Source: JARRQJ01 sp963810615
Lineage (GTDB): Bacteria > Pseudomonadota > Gammaproteobacteria > DRLM01
NCBI GenBank assembly: GCA_963810615.1
Contig: CAWEOA010000001.1
Location: 1 to 64,000, forward strand
Direction of reading: 5' to 3'
DNA: 64,000 nt
Positions 7,977 through 16,535 of the stretch are shown here, piece by piece. Made by a program: the position numbers and the translations under genes. The notes under the pieces were generated by a model. It had not been told where the DNA came from, did not search any database, and worked only from the letters and a program-made list of their open reading frames with translations. Position 1 is the stretch's first letter; each line of letters begins with the position of its first letter.

Positions 7977-8612
7977 ATGAGCAAGTCTTCGGCATTTTTC
8001 CTCTTGTCCGCCCTGGTTCTGCTGAGTGCGGTCGCGCATGCGGCGCAAACCGCCACCCCGACGCAAAATGACAGCGTGGATGCCACCATAAATGAGCTGG
8101 TCTATTCCGCGGATCCGAACGAACCCGAGGCGCAGTTGACAATTACCCTGATGTGCGGGAAAGGCGTCAAGACGCAGCCGGGCTTCGTCGGGTCCCTGCA
8201 ATGGTATCGCAAGGCGGCCGATCTCGGCTCCGCTCAGGCCCAATTTTATCTAGGCGGGATGTATGAGACCGGGCGCAGAGTTCTGCGTGATTATAAGCGC
8301 GCGGCGCAGTGGTATCATCAGGCCGCCGTGCAGGGACATGTCAAAGCGCAGGTGACTCTAGGCTATATGTACGAAAGCGGGCAGGGAGTGCCGCAGGATT
8401 ACGGCAAGGCGATCAGCTGGTATCGCAAGGCCGCGGATCAGGGTTATGCCATGGCGCAGTTCGATATCGGTACCCTGTATGAAAACGGCTACGGCGTAGC
8501 TAAAGATGAGGCTGTCGCTTTGCAATGGTATCGCAGGGCGGCCGACCAGGGATATGCCCCGGCCGTGGACAAGCTTGAGGAGATGGGAAACATCACTGGT
8601 TCAGCACTGTGA
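7977..8612 (+). CDS. exported Sel1-repeat protein
   Basis: 211 residues from the ATG at 7977. A signal peptide (KSSAFFLLSALVLLSAVAHA, cleavage near AHA-AQ) directs it to the periplasm. Three full and one partial Sel1 repeats follow from about residue 65, each with the pattern WYxxAAxxGxxxAQxxLGxxYxxGxGV, as in AISWYRKAADQGYAMAQFDI. Sel1 solenoids are protein-protein interaction scaffolds, so it is likely an adaptor. Flanking genes give no hint of a partner. The 220 bases upstream contain no gene. Confidence 0.85.
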   Translation: MSKSSAFFLLSALVLLSAVAHAAQTATPTQNDSVDATINELVYSADPNEPEAQLTITLMCGKGVKTQPGFVGSLQWYRKAADLGSAQAQFYLGGMYETGRRVLRDYKRAAQWYHQAAVQGHVKAQVTLGYMYESGQGVPQDYGKAISWYRKAADQGYAMAQFDIGTLYENGYGVAKDEAVALQWYRRAADQGYAPAVDKLEEMGNITGSAL

Positions 8613-8661
8613 AAGTCGCCGATTAAACTCCCGTAGGCCGGTGCAGTAAATCAATTCCTTC

Positions 8662-9327
8662 TTAATAACCTACCCGCAATGCGGCGCGAATGCTGGTGAC
8701 GATTTCATCCGAACTGCTTTGGAAGGTCAGCATGTCGCGCACCTTGCCGGTGGGATCGATGACATACACCGAGCCGCTATGGTTGACGGTGTATTCGTCA
8801 GCGGAGCCGCCTTTGACTTTTTCATAGCCATAACTCGCCCGATATTCCTCGGTCACCTTGTGCAACTCGCTTTGCGTGCCGGTAACGCCGACGATGTTGG
8901 GGTGGAAGTGGTTTACATATTCCTTGAGTAAGGTGGGCGAATCACGGTCCGGGTCGATGCTGACAAAGATGCCCCGTACCTGTGCTAGACGGTGCGCGGA
9001 CAAGGACTTGAAGGCCGCTCGCCAATGGGTCAAGGTGGTGGGGCAGGCATCCGGGCAGTGGGTATAGCCGAAATACAGCAGAACCACATCGCCGCGAAAA
9101 TCATGAAGCGCCACCGGACCGTCGGCGGAATGCAGCGTGAAATCGCCGTCGACGCCATCCATATTTTCCGGCGTAACCGACGGGCGCGAACTGGCCATGG
9201 CTGTTTCAGGATAAGCGCCAGCGACCGTCAGTACGGCGGCAAGCATCAAGGGCGCCGTGCGCAAGCCTAAACCCAAGGCCGTACCGGCTGCGGCTGTGAG
9301 ATATCGAATGGTCTTGATCAATTCCAT
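8662..9327 (-). CDS. SCO1/SenC-family copper chaperone-like thioredoxin-fold protein
   Basis: 221 residues from the ATG at 9327, selected because AGGAGA lies about 9 bases upstream; an in-frame ATG at 9351 has no such site. An N-terminal hydrophobic segment (about 10-45) acts as signal or anchor. The thioredoxin-like domain carries the copper-binding CPDAC after YFGYTHCP and the distant His in NHSGSVYVID, which together form the Sco copper site. Family role: delivering copper or reducing cysteines for the CuA centre of cytochrome c oxidase. No oxidase genes are in this window, so it is an orphan here. Confidence 0.93.
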   Translation of the reverse strand: MELIKTIRYLTAAAGTALGLGLRTAPLMLAAVLTVAGAYPETAMASSRPSVTPENMDGVDGDFTLHSADGPVALHDFRGDVVLLYFGYTHCPDACPTTLTHWRAAFKSLSAHRLAQVRGIFVSIDPDRDSPTLLKEYVNHFHPNIVGVTGTQSELHKVTEEYRASYGYEKVKGGSADEYTVNHSGSVYVIDPTGKVRDMLTFQSSSDEIVTSIRAALRVGY

Positions 9328-9610
9328 TGGTGCCTTTCTCCTGAAGGGCATGCGGCTGCGATAGTTGCCGCAGCCGGCATGATGATTTTATCTTTCCCTC
9401 GAGCGCTGTCCTTGGCGGGAGGCTTGGCCCCAATCGATCCAAGCGCTCTGAAAGCTGTTAGTTTGCCGCAATGTATACGATAGATTAAATGTCGGCGTGG
9501 ATGGGGAATGCTTGAACCCGCGACTGCGGTTCTCCGCGTCCCATCGACTGGAGCGGCATGGCGATGATCGCTATTTCCAGCTTGGGCGGAAGTTGATGAA
9601 CGGCGCGATG

Positions 9611-9835
9611 CTATTGCCGATAAAACGTCGTATAGAACAGCGTTACGGCATTGAGCAATGCCAGGAATCCGATGAGCCGCACGATGTACAGGACGGCGCG
9701 TCCTTTGAGCCATGCCGGGGGCTCGGTCTTTGTCGTCCGTTGCATGGCATTGCCCAGCCACGTCAGTAGCTGCGCCGAGCGCTGGATGCAGATGATCCCC
9801 GCCAGAAAATAAATCAGGGCCATGAGCAGTGTCAT
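9611..9835 (-). CDS. small two-helix membrane protein, unknown function
   Basis: 74 residues with two hydrophobic helices, about 2-20 (TLLMALIYFLAGIICIQ) and 49-68 (YIVRLIGFLALLNAVTLFYT), joined by a basic loop (QRTTKTEPPAWLKGR). No family is recognised and no strong ribosome-binding site precedes the start. Its minus-strand orientation matches the SCO1 and cNMP-binding genes on either side, but gaps of 90-280 bases argue against one tight operon. Confidence 0.55.
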   Translation of the reverse strand: MTLLMALIYFLAGIICIQRSAQLLTWLGNAMQRTTKTEPPAWLKGRAVLYIVRLIGFLALLNAVTLFYTTFYRQ

Positions 9836-9928
9836 GGGATCAATGCGCCGCCGCCGAAGATCGCGGCTGCCGCGCGGCGCGATCCGGTTCGGGCAGGGTT
9901 TTCAGTGCCGCGGAGCGGGATGCAGGTT

Positions 9929-10411
9929 TCAATATCTGCCGTGGGTCTTGGTGATGTAGTTGGCCAGCTCGCGGCTCTCCTGATTCATGCGCATCAAATT
10001 GCTGTGGGTGACGCGGAACAAGGCGCGCATGACTTTATAGACGATGCGTGGGTGGCTATCCAGTAAAGACTCGAAGGCATCGGGCGTGAGGGTATAGATA
10101 GTGGCGTTGCCGACGGCGCGCAAAGTGGCCTTGCGCGGCGTGCGGTCGACAAAGGCGCGGGTCCCGGCGCATTCACCCTTGGTCATGGTGTACTCCACGG
10201 TTTCCTTGCCGTCGTTATTGCTGATCACGGCGAGATCGCCGTCGGCGAGGATGAATAGGGTGGTTTCCTTGCCGCCTTCGGTGATCAGGGTCTCGCCGTC
10301 CTTCAGGTGACGGACTCCCATGATGCCGGCCAATACCTTGGCCTCCTCTTCATAGAGTTCCGCCCCCAGGCTTGAGGATCGCAGTTGGTTGAAGTCCGGT
10401 GTCGTGCTCAT
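9929..10411 (-). CDS. stand-alone cyclic-nucleotide-binding-domain protein
   Basis: 160 residues forming one cNMP-binding beta-roll (about 20-140) and a C-terminal helix, with no DNA-binding helix-turn-helix. The domain is seen in LKDGETLITEGGKETTLFIL and LADGDLAVISNNDGKETVEY. The phosphate-binding cassette region GECAGTRAFVDRTPRKATLR keeps the Glu and the RTPRKA arginines, so nucleotide binding is plausible. GGAGGG precedes the ATG by about 9 bases. It may regulate a partner protein; c-di-GMP- and cAMP-binding variants both exist, and the ligand here is not known. Confidence 0.88.
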   Translation of the reverse strand: MSTTPDFNQLRSSSLGAELYEEEAKVLAGIMGVRHLKDGETLITEGGKETTLFILADGDLAVISNNDGKETVEYTMTKGECAGTRAFVDRTPRKATLRAVGNATIYTLTPDAFESLLDSHPRIVYKVMRALFRVTHSNLMRMNQESRELANYITKTHGRY

Positions 10412-10652
10412 CGTGAAAGCCCTCCGCTTTTTTGACTTTTTTTGGATGCTACCATTTTTTGGTGAAATGTAGTCGCAAGATTATATATGGCGAAGATCTG
10501 TACCTGCCAGTGTAGAGCCGATCGCATCGGGTCGGAGATGTACTGAAGCGGCCGCGGCTATAGTTTTAATTTATCCACACAATGATCACGGGATCAATCG
10601 CCTGATGCCTGATCGTCAGGTGAGTTTAATAATGAATGATGAAAGTGGCCCC
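10412..10652. other. intergenic, no gene seen
   Basis: The stretch has AT-rich runs (10430-10460) upstream of the cNMP-binding gene, suitable for a promoter on the minus strand, and a small imperfect hairpin near 10600-10622 (CCTGA..TCAGG) downstream of the second pirin gene. Neither is strong enough to call. Confidence 0.3.
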
Positions 10653-11510
10653 TTACGCATCAACGAACCTGGCCTTCTTAGAGACCAGCTTGCCGTCGCG
10701 ATAATCCGCCAGGGCCTGTTCGATTTCTTCGCGGCTGTTCATGACGAAGGGGCCGTATTGGACGATGGCTTCGTGCAAGGGACGGCCCGTAACCAGGATG
10801 AAGCGCGCGCCCTGGCCCTCGGCGCGCAGCTCCAGGCTGTCGCCGGTGCCGAGTACGGCGAGGTTGTGCGTATCCAGAGCCGTGCCGGCGACTTCGGCTG
10901 CGCCTTCGAAAACATAGAGAAAGGCACTCAGGTCGCCAGCAATGTCATGATGAAATTCTTGGCCGGGTTCGAGACTGACATCCAGGTATTGAACGCCGGT
11001 ATGCGGGTCGCTGATCGGGCCTTGGCGACCGTCATAATCCCCCATGATCACTTTAATTTTTCCTCCGGCGATGGGGGCGATGGGAAAGGCTTCCGGCTGA
11101 AATTCCTGATAGGCCGGATCGCTCATCTTCTCGGCGGCGGGCAGGTTGATCCACAGCTGAAAGCCGCGCATCAGGCCGTCGCTTTGTTGCGGCATCTCGG
11201 AGTGAATGATGCCGCTGGCGGCCTTCATCCATTGAGCGCCGCCGGCGCGCAGGTCGCCGCGATTGCCCATGCTGTCCTGGTGCAGCATATGGCCGTCCAG
11301 CATATAAGTAAAAGTGTTGAAACCGCGGTGGGGATGGTCGGGAAAGCCGGCGATGTAGTCCTTGGGGTCGTTGTTGCTGAAGTGGTCCAGCATCAGAAAG
11401 GGGTCGAGGTGGCGTAGGGCGGGCATGCCGATGGTACGGTGGACTAGGACGCCGGCGCCTTCTGAGACGGGCAGCGCGGCGATGCGTTTGCTGACGGTAC
11501 GCTGAGCCAT
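10653..11510 (-). CDS. pirin-family protein (bicupin), second copy
   Basis: 285 residues from the ATG at 11510, which has GAGGTCC just upstream; the longer frame to 11570 is not needed. The metal site is complete: DHPHRGFNTFTYMLDGHM and GIIHSEMPQQ supply the His and Glu ligands. The C-terminal cupin ends with VQYGPFVMNSREEIEQALAD. It differs clearly from the pirin at 5958-6830 and resembles the YhaK/YhhW-type subgroup. It stands alone, divergent from argG. Possible roles are quercetinase-like dioxygenation or protein regulation. Confidence 0.92.
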   Translation of the reverse strand: MAQRTVSKRIAALPVSEGAGVLVHRTIGMPALRHLDPFLMLDHFSNNDPKDYIAGFPDHPHRGFNTFTYMLDGHMLHQDSMGNRGDLRAGGAQWMKAASGIIHSEMPQQSDGLMRGFQLWINLPAAEKMSDPAYQEFQPEAFPIAPIAGGKIKVIMGDYDGRQGPISDPHTGVQYLDVSLEPGQEFHHDIAGDLSAFLYVFEGAAEVAGTALDTHNLAVLGTGDSLELRAEGQGARFILVTGRPLHEAIVQYGPFVMNSREEIEQALADYRDGKLVSKKARFVDA

Positions 11511-11592
11511 GATGGACCTCTTGTTGTAGGTGACGGCGCTATTGTCCCATGAAGGGCCTGGGAAGCCCAAGGCGTGGCGGCCGCCTTTCGGC

Positions 11593-11598
11593 TATAAT
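11593..11598 (+). promoter_or_regulatory. likely -10 element of argG
   Basis: A perfect TATAAT sits 36 bases before the argG start, inside GGCTATAATGCC. No good -35 hexamer is found at the usual distance, so an activator or an atypical -35 may be needed. Confidence 0.5.
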
Positions 11599-11633
11599 GC
11601 CTCTCTTTCTGGTCAGTCTCACGGGAATTTCGT

Positions 11634-12851
11634 ATGTCGCAAACGTCGGTGAAAAAGGTGGTGTTGGCCTATTCGGGTGGTCTGGATACCTCGGTGATAT
11701 TGAAGTGGCTGCAGGAGAACTACGGCTGCGAGGTGGTGACCTTCACCGCCGATATCGGCCAGGGCGAGGAGGTGGAGCCGGCTCGTGCCAAGGCCCGCCA
11801 GATGGGCGTCAAGGAGATCTATATTGATGACCTGCGCGAGGAGTTCGTGCGGGACTTTGTGTTTCCCATGTTCCGCGCCAATACCCTGTATGAAGGGGAG
11901 TATCTGCTCGGCACCTCCATCGCCCGGCCCCTGATCTCCAAGCGCCAGATCGAGATCGCCAACGAGGTGGGTGCGGATGCCGTGTCCCACGGCGCCACCG
12001 GTAAGGGCAACGACCAGGTGCGCTTCGAACTGGGCTATTACGCCCTGAGGCCCGATGTGCACGTCATCGCGCCGTGGCGCGAGTGGGACCTGTCGTCGCG
12101 GGAGAAGCTGTTGGCCTATGCCGAAAAACACGGCATTCCCATCGAAAAGAAAAAGGGCCAGCGCTCGCCCTATTCCATGGATGCCAATCTGCTGCACATC
12201 TCCTATGAAGGTGGCATCCTTGAGGACCCGTGGGCGGAGGCCGAGGAGGATATGTGGCGTTGGTCGGTGTCTCCGGAGAACGCCCCCGACCAGGCCGAAT
12301 ACCTTGAGCTGAGTTATGCGCAGGGAGACATCGTGGCCGTCAACGGCGAGGCCATGAGCCCGGCGGCGGTACTCGCCCACTTGAACAAACTGGGCGGCAA
12401 GCACGGCATCGGCCGCGCCGATATCGTGGAGAACCGCTACGTGGGCATGAAATCGCGCGGATGTTATGAAACGCCGGGCGGCACCATCATGTTGAAAGCC
12501 CATCGCGCCATCGAATCCCTGACCCTGGATCGTGAGGTCGCGCATCTCAAAGATGACATGATGCCGCGCTACGCCAGCCTGATCTATAACGGTTACTGGT
12601 GGAGCCCGGAGCGCAAGATGATGCAGGCCATGATCGACGCCTCGCAGGCGAGCGTGAACGGCGTGGTGCGCGTCAAGCTGTATAAGGGCAATGTCAACGT
12701 GGTGGGACGCAAGTCCGATGACAGCCTGTTCGATGCCAACATCGCCACCTTTGAAGAAGACGCCGGCGCCTATAATCAGGCGGACGCCGCGGGATTTATC
12801 AAGCTCAACGCGCTGCGCATGCGTATTGCGGCGACGAAGGGGAGAAAGTAA
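11634..12851 (+). CDS. argG: argininosuccinate synthase
   Basis: Joins citrulline and aspartate with ATP to form argininosuccinate, the penultimate step of arginine synthesis, in the cytoplasm. The 405 residues match the type I enzyme. The N-terminal ATP-pyrophosphatase motif is AYSGGLDTS (about 12-20), and the substrate-binding segments [14 protein letters not shown] and [17 protein letters not shown] are intact. A TATAAT box lies 36 bases upstream. The gene is not clustered with other arg genes; a palindromic repeat follows it. Confidence 0.98.
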   Translation: MSQTSVKKVVLAYSGGLDTSVILKWLQENYGCEVVTFTADIGQGEEVEPARAKARQMGVKEIYIDDLREEFVRDFVFPMFRANTLYEGEYLLGTSIARPLISKRQIEIANEVGADAVSHGATGKGNDQVRFELGYYALRPDVHVIAPWREWDLSSREKLLAYAEKHGIPIEKKKGQRSPYSMDANLLHISYEGGILEDPWAEAEEDMWRWSVSPENAPDQAEYLELSYAQGDIVAVNGEAMSPAAVLAHLNKLGGKHGIGRADIVENRYVGMKSRGCYETPGGTIMLKAHRAIESLTLDREVAHLKDDMMPRYASLIYNGYWWSPERKMMQAMIDASQASVNGVVRVKLYKGNVNVVGRKSDDSLFDANIATFEEDAGAYNQADAAGFIKLNALRMRIAATKGRK

Positions 12852-13160
12852 AAGCAGCTTAACTGCAGGGTGTGCGGAGAAAAGCGAATCAGGCGATGCC
12901 TGATTTGTAGGTTCCCCCTCCCTTAGGGAGAGGGACAGGGTGAGGGGTATGGTATTCATGTTATCTCCACCCCCACTCTCTACCCTAAAGGGCGTAAATC
13001 CCGGCGGGAGAGAGGGATAATGCCGGCCTTTCTAAGTGTTGGCACTTCTATGGGTGCGGCGATGGAGATTTTATCCATAATTATGAGAGTCGCTTATCCT
13101 AAATTTAGCTTCGCGTCCTCTGTATTCTCCACACTCACAAGCTTTTAAAGGAGGAAGAAG
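12852..13160. other. intergenic region between argG and gloA, with a repeat
   Basis: Apart from the palindromic repeat at 12914-13016 the region holds no gene. An AT-rich stretch at about 13070-13110 is the most likely place for the gloA promoter, and AAAGGAGG at 13147-13154 is its ribosome-binding site. Confidence 0.5.
12914..13016. repeat. C/G-rich palindromic intergenic repeat, copy 1
   Basis: Imperfect inverted repeat. The left arm contains CTCCCTTAGGGAGAGGG followed by TGAGGGG; the right arm contains CCCCCACTCTCTACCCTAAA. A related copy is at 14452-14554. Elements of this kind are scattered between genes in many proteobacteria. It may act as a transcription terminator or RNA stabiliser downstream of argG. 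Confidence 0.6.
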
Positions 13161-13544
13161 ATGCGCATATTACACACCATGATTCGAGTCGGAGATCTGG
13201 AACGGTCCCTGCGGTTTTATACCGAAGTCCTGGGTATGAGCTTGTTGCGGCGGCAGGATTATCCCGACGGTAAGTTCACCCTGGCCTTCGTCGGCTATGG
13301 CGACGAGTCCGACGAAGCGGTGATTGAACTCACCTACAACTGGGACGTGAATCAATATGAATTGGGCAACGCCTTCGGTCATATCGCCATCGGTGTCGAA
13401 GCGATCAATAAGACGTGTGTGGAAATAAAGCGGCGTGGCGGCAAGGTGGTCCGTGAACCGGGTCCCATGAAGCACGGCACCACCGTCATTGCATTTGTGG
13501 AAGACCCCGACGGTTATAAGCTAGAGTTGATCGAGGGGCGCTAA
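13161..13544 (+). CDS. gloA: lactoylglutathione lyase (glyoxalase I)
   Basis: Converts the hemithioacetal of methylglyoxal and glutathione to S-lactoylglutathione. The 127 residues include metal ligands H5, E56, H74 and E122, the same numbers as in the nickel-type E. coli enzyme. AAAGGAGG gives a strong ribosome-binding site. A lipoprotein gene begins 20 bases downstream, so the two are probably co-transcribed. Confidence 0.97.
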   Translation: MRILHTMIRVGDLERSLRFYTEVLGMSLLRRQDYPDGKFTLAFVGYGDESDEAVIELTYNWDVNQYELGNAFGHIAIGVEAINKTCVEIKRRGGKVVREPGPMKHGTTVIAFVEDPDGYKLELIEGR

Positions 13545-13564
13545 ACAGCACAAAGGGGTTCGGT

Positions 13565-13978
13565 ATGGGCGGACTGCGTGCGGCAAGCAGGGCAGGGGCG
13601 ATGGTGGCGGCGCTGCTGACACTCGCCGCTTGTGCCACCGACAATGATAACCAGACCCGCCAGATCGGTGATTACTTCCTTACCGTGAATACCGACCCGC
13701 CGAAGTTAGAGGTGGGGAGAGCTGCGGCGGTGACTGTGCATATCAGTAAAGATGACGAGGGCCTTGAAAGGTGCCGGGTCAGTTTCCGCCAATATATGCC
13801 TGACCATCAGATGAGCACCGATCACTCCGGACATGTCATGAATGAGCTCGGTAAGGGCTTTTACCGCGCGGACGGTTCCGAGTTCAGTATGGGTGGCGAT
13901 TGGGAAATGGAGTTTCAATTCAATTGCGGCAATGGCATGAAGACCATCGTTTTTCCCTATAAGCTGGTGTGGATGTGA
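13565..13978 (+). CDS. lipoprotein with YtkA/FixH-like domain
   Basis: 137 residues. The signal peptide ends in the lipobox LAAC (about residue 22). The remaining beta-sandwich resembles YtkA-like domains, with TVNTDPPKLEVGRAAAVTVH near the start and the motif MPDHQMSTDHSGHVMNELGK in the middle. Met/His-rich motifs like this in the family suggest copper or other metal contact, which is inference. It follows gloA by 20 bases and precedes a HIT-family gene by 27, suggesting a three-gene transcript. Confidence 0.8.
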   Translation: MGGLRAASRAGAMVAALLTLAACATDNDNQTRQIGDYFLTVNTDPPKLEVGRAAAVTVHISKDDEGLERCRVSFRQYMPDHQMSTDHSGHVMNELGKGFYRADGSEFSMGGDWEMEFQFNCGNGMKTIVFPYKLVWM

Positions 13979-14005
13979 ACCACGGGTCTTTTCGAGGGCG
14001 CTTGC

Positions 14006-14422
14006 ATGGTTGATAAGCATTGTTCTCTTTGCTGCCGCGATGCCGAGATCGTGCTGTGGCAGGGCGCGGACTGTCGTGTGCTCATGACCCCCCAAGCGGG
14101 TTATCCCGGATTCTGCCGGGTGATTTGGCACGAGCATGTGCGCGAGATGACGGATCTTGCCGCGGAGCAGCGCGCGCAGTTGATGACGGTGGTATGGGCG
14201 GTGGAAGCGGCGCTGCGGCAGGTGCTCATGCCCGCCAAGATCAACCTGGCTTCCCTGGGCAATCAAGTGCCCCACCTGCATTGGCACGTCATTCCCCGTT
14301 TCAGCGATGACGCGCATTTTCCTGATGCGGTATGGGCAGCGCCGCGCCGAACCGGCGTAGAACATCCTGTTGATCGCGAGGCGCTGGTTCGGGAGTTGCA
14401 GCTGCGTCTTGTGCTGGCCTAG
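14006..14422 (+). CDS. HIT-family nucleotide hydrolase/transferase
   Basis: 138 residues with the histidine triad HLHWHVIPRF at about 90-99, which places it among HIT proteins that split nucleoside phosphate esters or dinucleotides. The upstream segment GYPGFCRVIWHEHVREMTDL is typical of the proteobacterial HIT subgroup, and a Cys pair (CSLCC) at the N-terminus may bind zinc. The exact substrate cannot be assigned. Confidence 0.92.
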   Translation: MVDKHCSLCCRDAEIVLWQGADCRVLMTPQAGYPGFCRVIWHEHVREMTDLAAEQRAQLMTVVWAVEAALRQVLMPAKINLASLGNQVPHLHWHVIPRFSDDAHFPDAVWAAPRRTGVEHPVDREALVRELQLRLVLA

Positions 14423-14451
14423 TCTATCTATTAGCCGCCGCTGGGCTAACA

Positions 14452-14554
14452 CTCCCTCTTCCTTCTAGGGTAGAGGGTTGGGGTGCGGGGGTAATGATTA
14501 ATCGAGTTTTATGTATCCCCTCATCCTGGCCTTCTCCCTGAGGGAGAAGGAAGG
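14452..14554. repeat. C/G-rich palindromic intergenic repeat, copy 2
   Basis: Related to the element at 12914-13016. It contains the near-perfect hairpin CTTCTCCCTGAGGGAGAAG at 14531-14549 (nine-base arms, one central base) and a left arm with CTTCCTTCTAGGG. It lies between the convergent HIT and gcvR genes, where it could end transcription from both sides. Confidence 0.65.
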
Positions 14555-14592
14555 TCCAGGTCGACTTTAGCAATAAGTTGGTAGAGGGAGAT

Positions 14593-15126
14593 TCAATCCC
14601 GCGCCGTTTCGAAGCTGGCGTCGAGATTGAGTTCGTCGCAGAAGTCGATGAAGGTTTCCCGCAATTGACCGATGGACACCGAGGTCGGCACTGCCACGGT
14701 CATCAGCAGTGAGAACATGGTCGCCCCGGTGTGCGGCGCGGCGTAGGTTTCCGTTTCCAGTTCCTCGATGTTGATCTTCTGCTTGGAGAAGAACTCGGTG
14801 ATGGGGTGCACGATGCCGGGGTGGTCCATGGCGACCACCTCGACCCGATACGGTATCCAGCGTTGTGCGGTGACGCGCTGCGTCGTGGCTTTGGCGGTGA
14901 TGCTGAGCTGCAGCTCTTCCTCCAGCGCCGGCAAGCGTTGTTGCATGGCGGCGACGGCCGCTTCGCTGCCGTTGATCAACAGGATCAATGCAAACTCGCC
15001 GCCCAGTACCGCCATGCGGCTGTTGGTGATATTGCAACCGCTGTCAACGGCCGCTTTGGACAGGGTGTTGACGATACCGGGGCGGTCTTTGCCCTGGGCG
15101 GAGATCACAAGAAATTGGTCACTCAT
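14593..15126 (-). CDS. gcvR: glycine cleavage system regulator GcvR-like, two ACT domains
   Basis: 177 residues with two ACT domains: about 3-75 (FLVISAQGKDRPGIVNTLSK) and 90-170 (YRVEVVAMDHPGIVHPITEF). In E. coli GcvR binds glycine through ACT domains and blocks GcvA activation of the gcvTHP operon. No gcv genes or GcvA are in this window, so the regulatory partner is not visible. The family also contains unassigned ACT-pair regulators. Confidence 0.85.
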   Translation of the reverse strand: MSDQFLVISAQGKDRPGIVNTLSKAAVDSGCNITNSRMAVLGGEFALILLINGSEAAVAAMQQRLPALEEELQLSITAKATTQRVTAQRWIPYRVEVVAMDHPGIVHPITEFFSKQKINIEELETETYAAPHTGATMFSLLMTVAVPTSVSIGQLRETFIDFCDELNLDASFETARD

Positions 15127-15232
15127 ATTTTGTTCACCATGATATGGGGGATGGTCATTATGGTAACGGCAATCTCGGTCATTACCAATAATGACGACGC
15201 CTGGAATAGGTGGTGATTAATATAATTATTCG

Positions 15233-15301
15233 CCGCAAAGATGCAAAGTGCGCTGAGAAAGGCTTTATTAAATAACCTTAGCGCCCTTTGCATCTTTGCG
15301 G
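15233..15301. repeat. CGCAAAG palindromic repeat, copy 1
   Basis: Inverted repeat with 22-base arms (15233-15254 and 15280-15301, one mismatch) around a 25-base AT-rich loop. The arm core is CCGCAAAGATGCAAAG. A very similar element sits at 15787-15865, so the DUF1841 gene lies between the two. Elements with this core are common between genes in proteobacteria; their origin is not established. Confidence 0.8.
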
Positions 15302-15325
15302 TGAGAGCCTGTATTTTTCATATTG

Positions 15326-15748
15326 TTACAGCCTGTGCAGGCGCTCCAGATAGGCGTTTTCATCAGGAGAACTATTGTTGCGTTGCGCCTCCCAGATGCC
15401 TTCCGCCAGACATTCCGCCATGCGATGTTCGACCTCGTGGGGATCGGTGTGACGCTGCATGAGTCCCTGGTATATCCCGCGGATCCCGACGGGGCGATCT
15501 GCGGCCAGCTGTTCCTGAATGGCGATATGCAGCCCCATGTGTAGGAAGGGGTTGGTGCGGCCGGATTCGGGTGCGTAGTCTTGTTCCAGTGTGGTGGGGT
15601 CTTCGAGCAGGGCATGATACTCGGGATGTTCGACGATAATGTGTGCCACCATCTCTTCCAAGGCTTGTAGCGCCGCGCCTTCGCGATGCTTGCGCCACAC
15701 CTCGCAGAAAAAACGCCGGTAGTGAGCGGGGTCGTTGCCGTACATCAT
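15326..15748 (-). CDS. DUF1841 family protein
   Basis: 140 residues, soluble and mostly helical. The family signature includes NDPAHYRRFFCEVWRKHREG near the N-terminus, IIVEHPEYHALLED, and NPFLHMGLHIAIQEQLAADR, with DPHEVEHRMAECLAEGIWEA near the C-terminus. Function is unknown; several conserved His/Glu residues could form a metal site. It lies between gcvR and nth, and is bounded on both sides by copies of the same palindromic repeat. Confidence 0.85.
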   Translation of the reverse strand: MMYGNDPAHYRRFFCEVWRKHREGAALQALEEMVAHIIVEHPEYHALLEDPTTLEQDYAPESGRTNPFLHMGLHIAIQEQLAADRPVGIRGIYQGLMQRHTDPHEVEHRMAECLAEGIWEAQRNNSSPDENAYLERLHRL

Positions 15749-15786
15749 GGTTTGAGAAACTTTCTTTAAGGTCTTAGGGGCAGATT

Positions 15787-15865
15787 CTCACCGCAAAGAC
15801 GCAAAGAGCGCAAAGGATTTTTACATAATCAGGCTTTTTAGCGCCCTTTGCGTCTTTGCGGTGAG
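15787..15865. repeat. CGCAAAG palindromic repeat, copy 2
   Basis: Inverted repeat with 25-base arms (15787-15811 and 15841-15865, one mismatch) around a 29-base AT-rich loop; arm core CTCACCGCAAAGACGCAAAG. It lies just downstream of nth on the minus strand and may terminate the rnf-nth transcript. It is the partner of the element at 15233-15301. Confidence 0.8.
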
Positions 15866-15877
15866 CGCTTTCTATTT

Positions 15878-16516
15878 TTATTTACCAGCGCGCTTATCCG
15901 CATATTCGCAGAGATCGCGGATGATGCAGTCGGGACAGCGGGGCTTGCGTGCCGTGCACACGTAGCGGCCGTGCAGGATCAGCCAGTGGTGGGCGTCATG
16001 CCTATATTTTTTCGGCACGTTCACCAATAATTGCTTTTCCACCGCCAGTGGGGTCTTGGCGGCGGCGAGGCCGATGCGATTGGCGACGCGGAAGATGTGG
16101 GTGTCCACCGCGATGGTAGCTTGGCCGAAGGCGGTATTGAGAATGACGTTGGCGGTCTTGCGGCCTACTCCCGGCAAGGCCTCCAGGGCCTCGCGAGTGT
16201 CGGGCACTTTTCCTTTATGGGTATCCACCAGCAGCCGGCAGGTGGCCATGATGTTTTTCGCCTTGCCGTTGAACAGGCCGATGGTCTTGATGTAATTCTT
16301 CAGGCCCTGCTCGCCCAGCTTCAAGATGGCCTGCGGGGTGTTGGCGACCTTGAACAGTTTTTCCGTGGCTTTGTTAACGCCCTTGTCGGTGGCCTGCGCG
16401 GACAGGATCACCGCCACCAGCAATTCGAAGGGGCTGCGGTAATGCAGCTCGGTGGTGGGCTTGGGGTTGGCGGCCTGCAGGCGCTCGAAGATGCGGCGGC
16501 GTTTTCTGGCGTCCAT
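15878..16516 (-). CDS. nth: endonuclease III
   Basis: DNA glycosylase/AP lyase that removes oxidised pyrimidines. 212 residues. The helix-hairpin-helix LPGVGRKTANVIL carries the catalytic Lys, and the catalytic Asp is in VDTHIFRVANRIG. Four cysteines near the C-terminus in the spacing C-x6-C-x2-C-x5-C (CTARKPRCPDC..) bind the [4Fe-4S] cluster. It follows rnfE by 19 bases and closes the operon, an arrangement also seen in E. coli rsx-nth. Confidence 0.97.
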   Translation of the reverse strand: MDARKRRRIFERLQAANPKPTTELHYRSPFELLVAVILSAQATDKGVNKATEKLFKVANTPQAILKLGEQGLKNYIKTIGLFNGKAKNIMATCRLLVDTHKGKVPDTREALEALPGVGRKTANVILNTAFGQATIAVDTHIFRVANRIGLAAAKTPLAVEKQLLVNVPKKYRHDAHHWLILHGRYVCTARKPRCPDCIIRDLCEYADKRAGK

Positions 16517-16535
16517 CCCGAATTAATACGCTGCG

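Noticed and set aside
11619..12959. 446-codon open frame antisense to argG
   Set aside because: It mirrors argG, a certain gene; long antisense frames are expected in GC-rich DNA, and the His/Gly/Val-rich translation resembles no protein.
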